Of a stretch of DNA of 14,077 nt, positions 13,842 through 14,077 are shown one piece after another. Made by a program: the position numbers and the translations under genes. The notes beneath the pieces were generated by a model. That model was not told where the DNA came from. It made no database searches and was given only the letters and a program-made list of their open reading frames with translations. This DNA is from Candidatus Rifleibacteriota bacterium. GTDB taxonomy: Bacteria; UBP17; UBA6191; JACPRK01. Location of the stretch: contig JACQZL010000370.1 of NCBI GenBank assembly GCA_016213865.1, positions 1-14,077 on the forward strand. The letters are read 5' to 3'. Numbering within the stretch: the first letter of the stretch is position 1; the number at the start of each line of letters is the position of its first letter.

Positions 13842-14029
13842 CAGCGTTCGGGCTCGAGTGCCTTCGCTCTTCTGGCGGCAAGCCAGAACTCGTACATGGC
13901 CTGCAGGCGTCGGAGCCGCTCGGTCGGCGAGCGTTTCAAGTTCTCGAGAAGAAGCGTGCGGTCGACACCGGGCTTGTAGGCTTCGACCACGGGGTCGTTC
14001 TCGTCCTGGGCATCGGGTGTCATGTTCAC
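13841..14029 (-). CDS. Small partner protein of the nucleotidyltransferase
   Basis: This protein has 62 residues from GTG 14029, or 60 from ATG 14023. The core VVEAYKPGVDRTLLLENLKR followed by SPTERLRRLQAMYEFWLAARR is a recurring pattern in small proteins encoded directly before NTase genes ('PGVDRTLLRENL...ERL..L'). It is probably helical and highly charged, with no signal peptide. The gene order and the TGATG overlap suggest that it is the antitoxin-like or regulatory partner; this is inference. Neither start has a strong Shine-Dalgarno sequence. Confidence 0.75.
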   Translation of the reverse strand: MNMTPDAQDENDPVVEAYKPGVDRTLLLENLKRSPTERLRRLQAMYEFWLAARRAKALEPER

Positions 14030-14038
14030 GTCGCTTGC

Positions 14039-14044
14039 AGTATA
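14039..14044 (-). promoter_or_regulatory. Probable -10 element of the small-protein/NTase operon
   Basis: TATACT on the minus strand (five of six bases of TATAAT) ends 9 nt before GTG 14029 and 15 nt before ATG 14023. This implies a leader of only a few nucleotides. A clear -35 is not seen within the 33 bases left in the window. Confidence 0.4.
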
Positions 14045-14077
14045 CGTCCGCTCCAGCTCCGGCGGACCTTCGGACCG

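Overview
The window is GC-rich bacterial DNA with tightly spaced genes. It includes a transmembrane Ser/Thr kinase, amino-sugar catabolic genes, large secreted proteins and several small two-gene modules. It also carries many imperfect foldback repeats built from 8-bp units such as GCAAAGGC, CACGAAGG and CTCTGTGT. From memory, this mix resembles GC-rich environmental lineages such as Acidobacteriota or neighbouring phyla. That is a weak inference: there is no rRNA or other phylogenetic marker here.

Layout. Positions 123-5490 are all minus strand. In transcription order they hold a Ser/Thr protein kinase with one membrane segment and a long extracytoplasmic part (5490-2872), nagA (2615-1422), nagB (1417-665) and a degenerate MNT-type nucleotidyltransferase-like protein (527-123). 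NagA and NagB are only 4 nt apart and together convert GlcNAc-6-phosphate to fructose-6-phosphate. Divergent from the kinase is an exported protein with two intact phospholipase D (HKD) motifs (5641-7425). Next come a 92-bp MITE-like palindromic element and a compact Phd/PIN toxin-antitoxin operon (7727-8367). Convergent to that is a 1,006-residue secreted protein with tandem PKD/Ig-like domains (11445-8425). The right end is accessory DNA: an Rpn/YhgA-family nuclease with an internal 12-nt tandem repeat (11896-12885), a 145-bp near-palindrome, a frameshifted and truncated remnant of a DUF234-type ATPase (13103-13372), and an overlapping minus-strand pair of a 60-62-aa protein and an intact minimal nucleotidyltransferase (14029-13356).

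Working together. NagA and NagB are clearly a pathway unit. The toxin-antitoxin pair shares one promoter that overlaps a palindromic operator. The small protein and the nucleotidyltransferase overlap by one base and are presumably co-translated. A link between the kinase and amino-sugar use is only positional.

The most interesting unlisted signals are four. First, TANNNT hexamers sit exactly 6 nt before the start codon of nagA, the antitoxin gene and rpn, suggesting leaderless mRNAs. Second, there is a family of 8-bp-unit foldback repeats, one copy of which is nested inside a 12-bp inverted and a 16-bp direct repeat. Third, there is the large palindrome downstream of rpn. Fourth, there is the ATPase relic beside it. 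I did not find a convincing new multi-gene defence or biosynthetic system. No tRNA, rRNA, CRISPR array or complete insertion sequence is visible.
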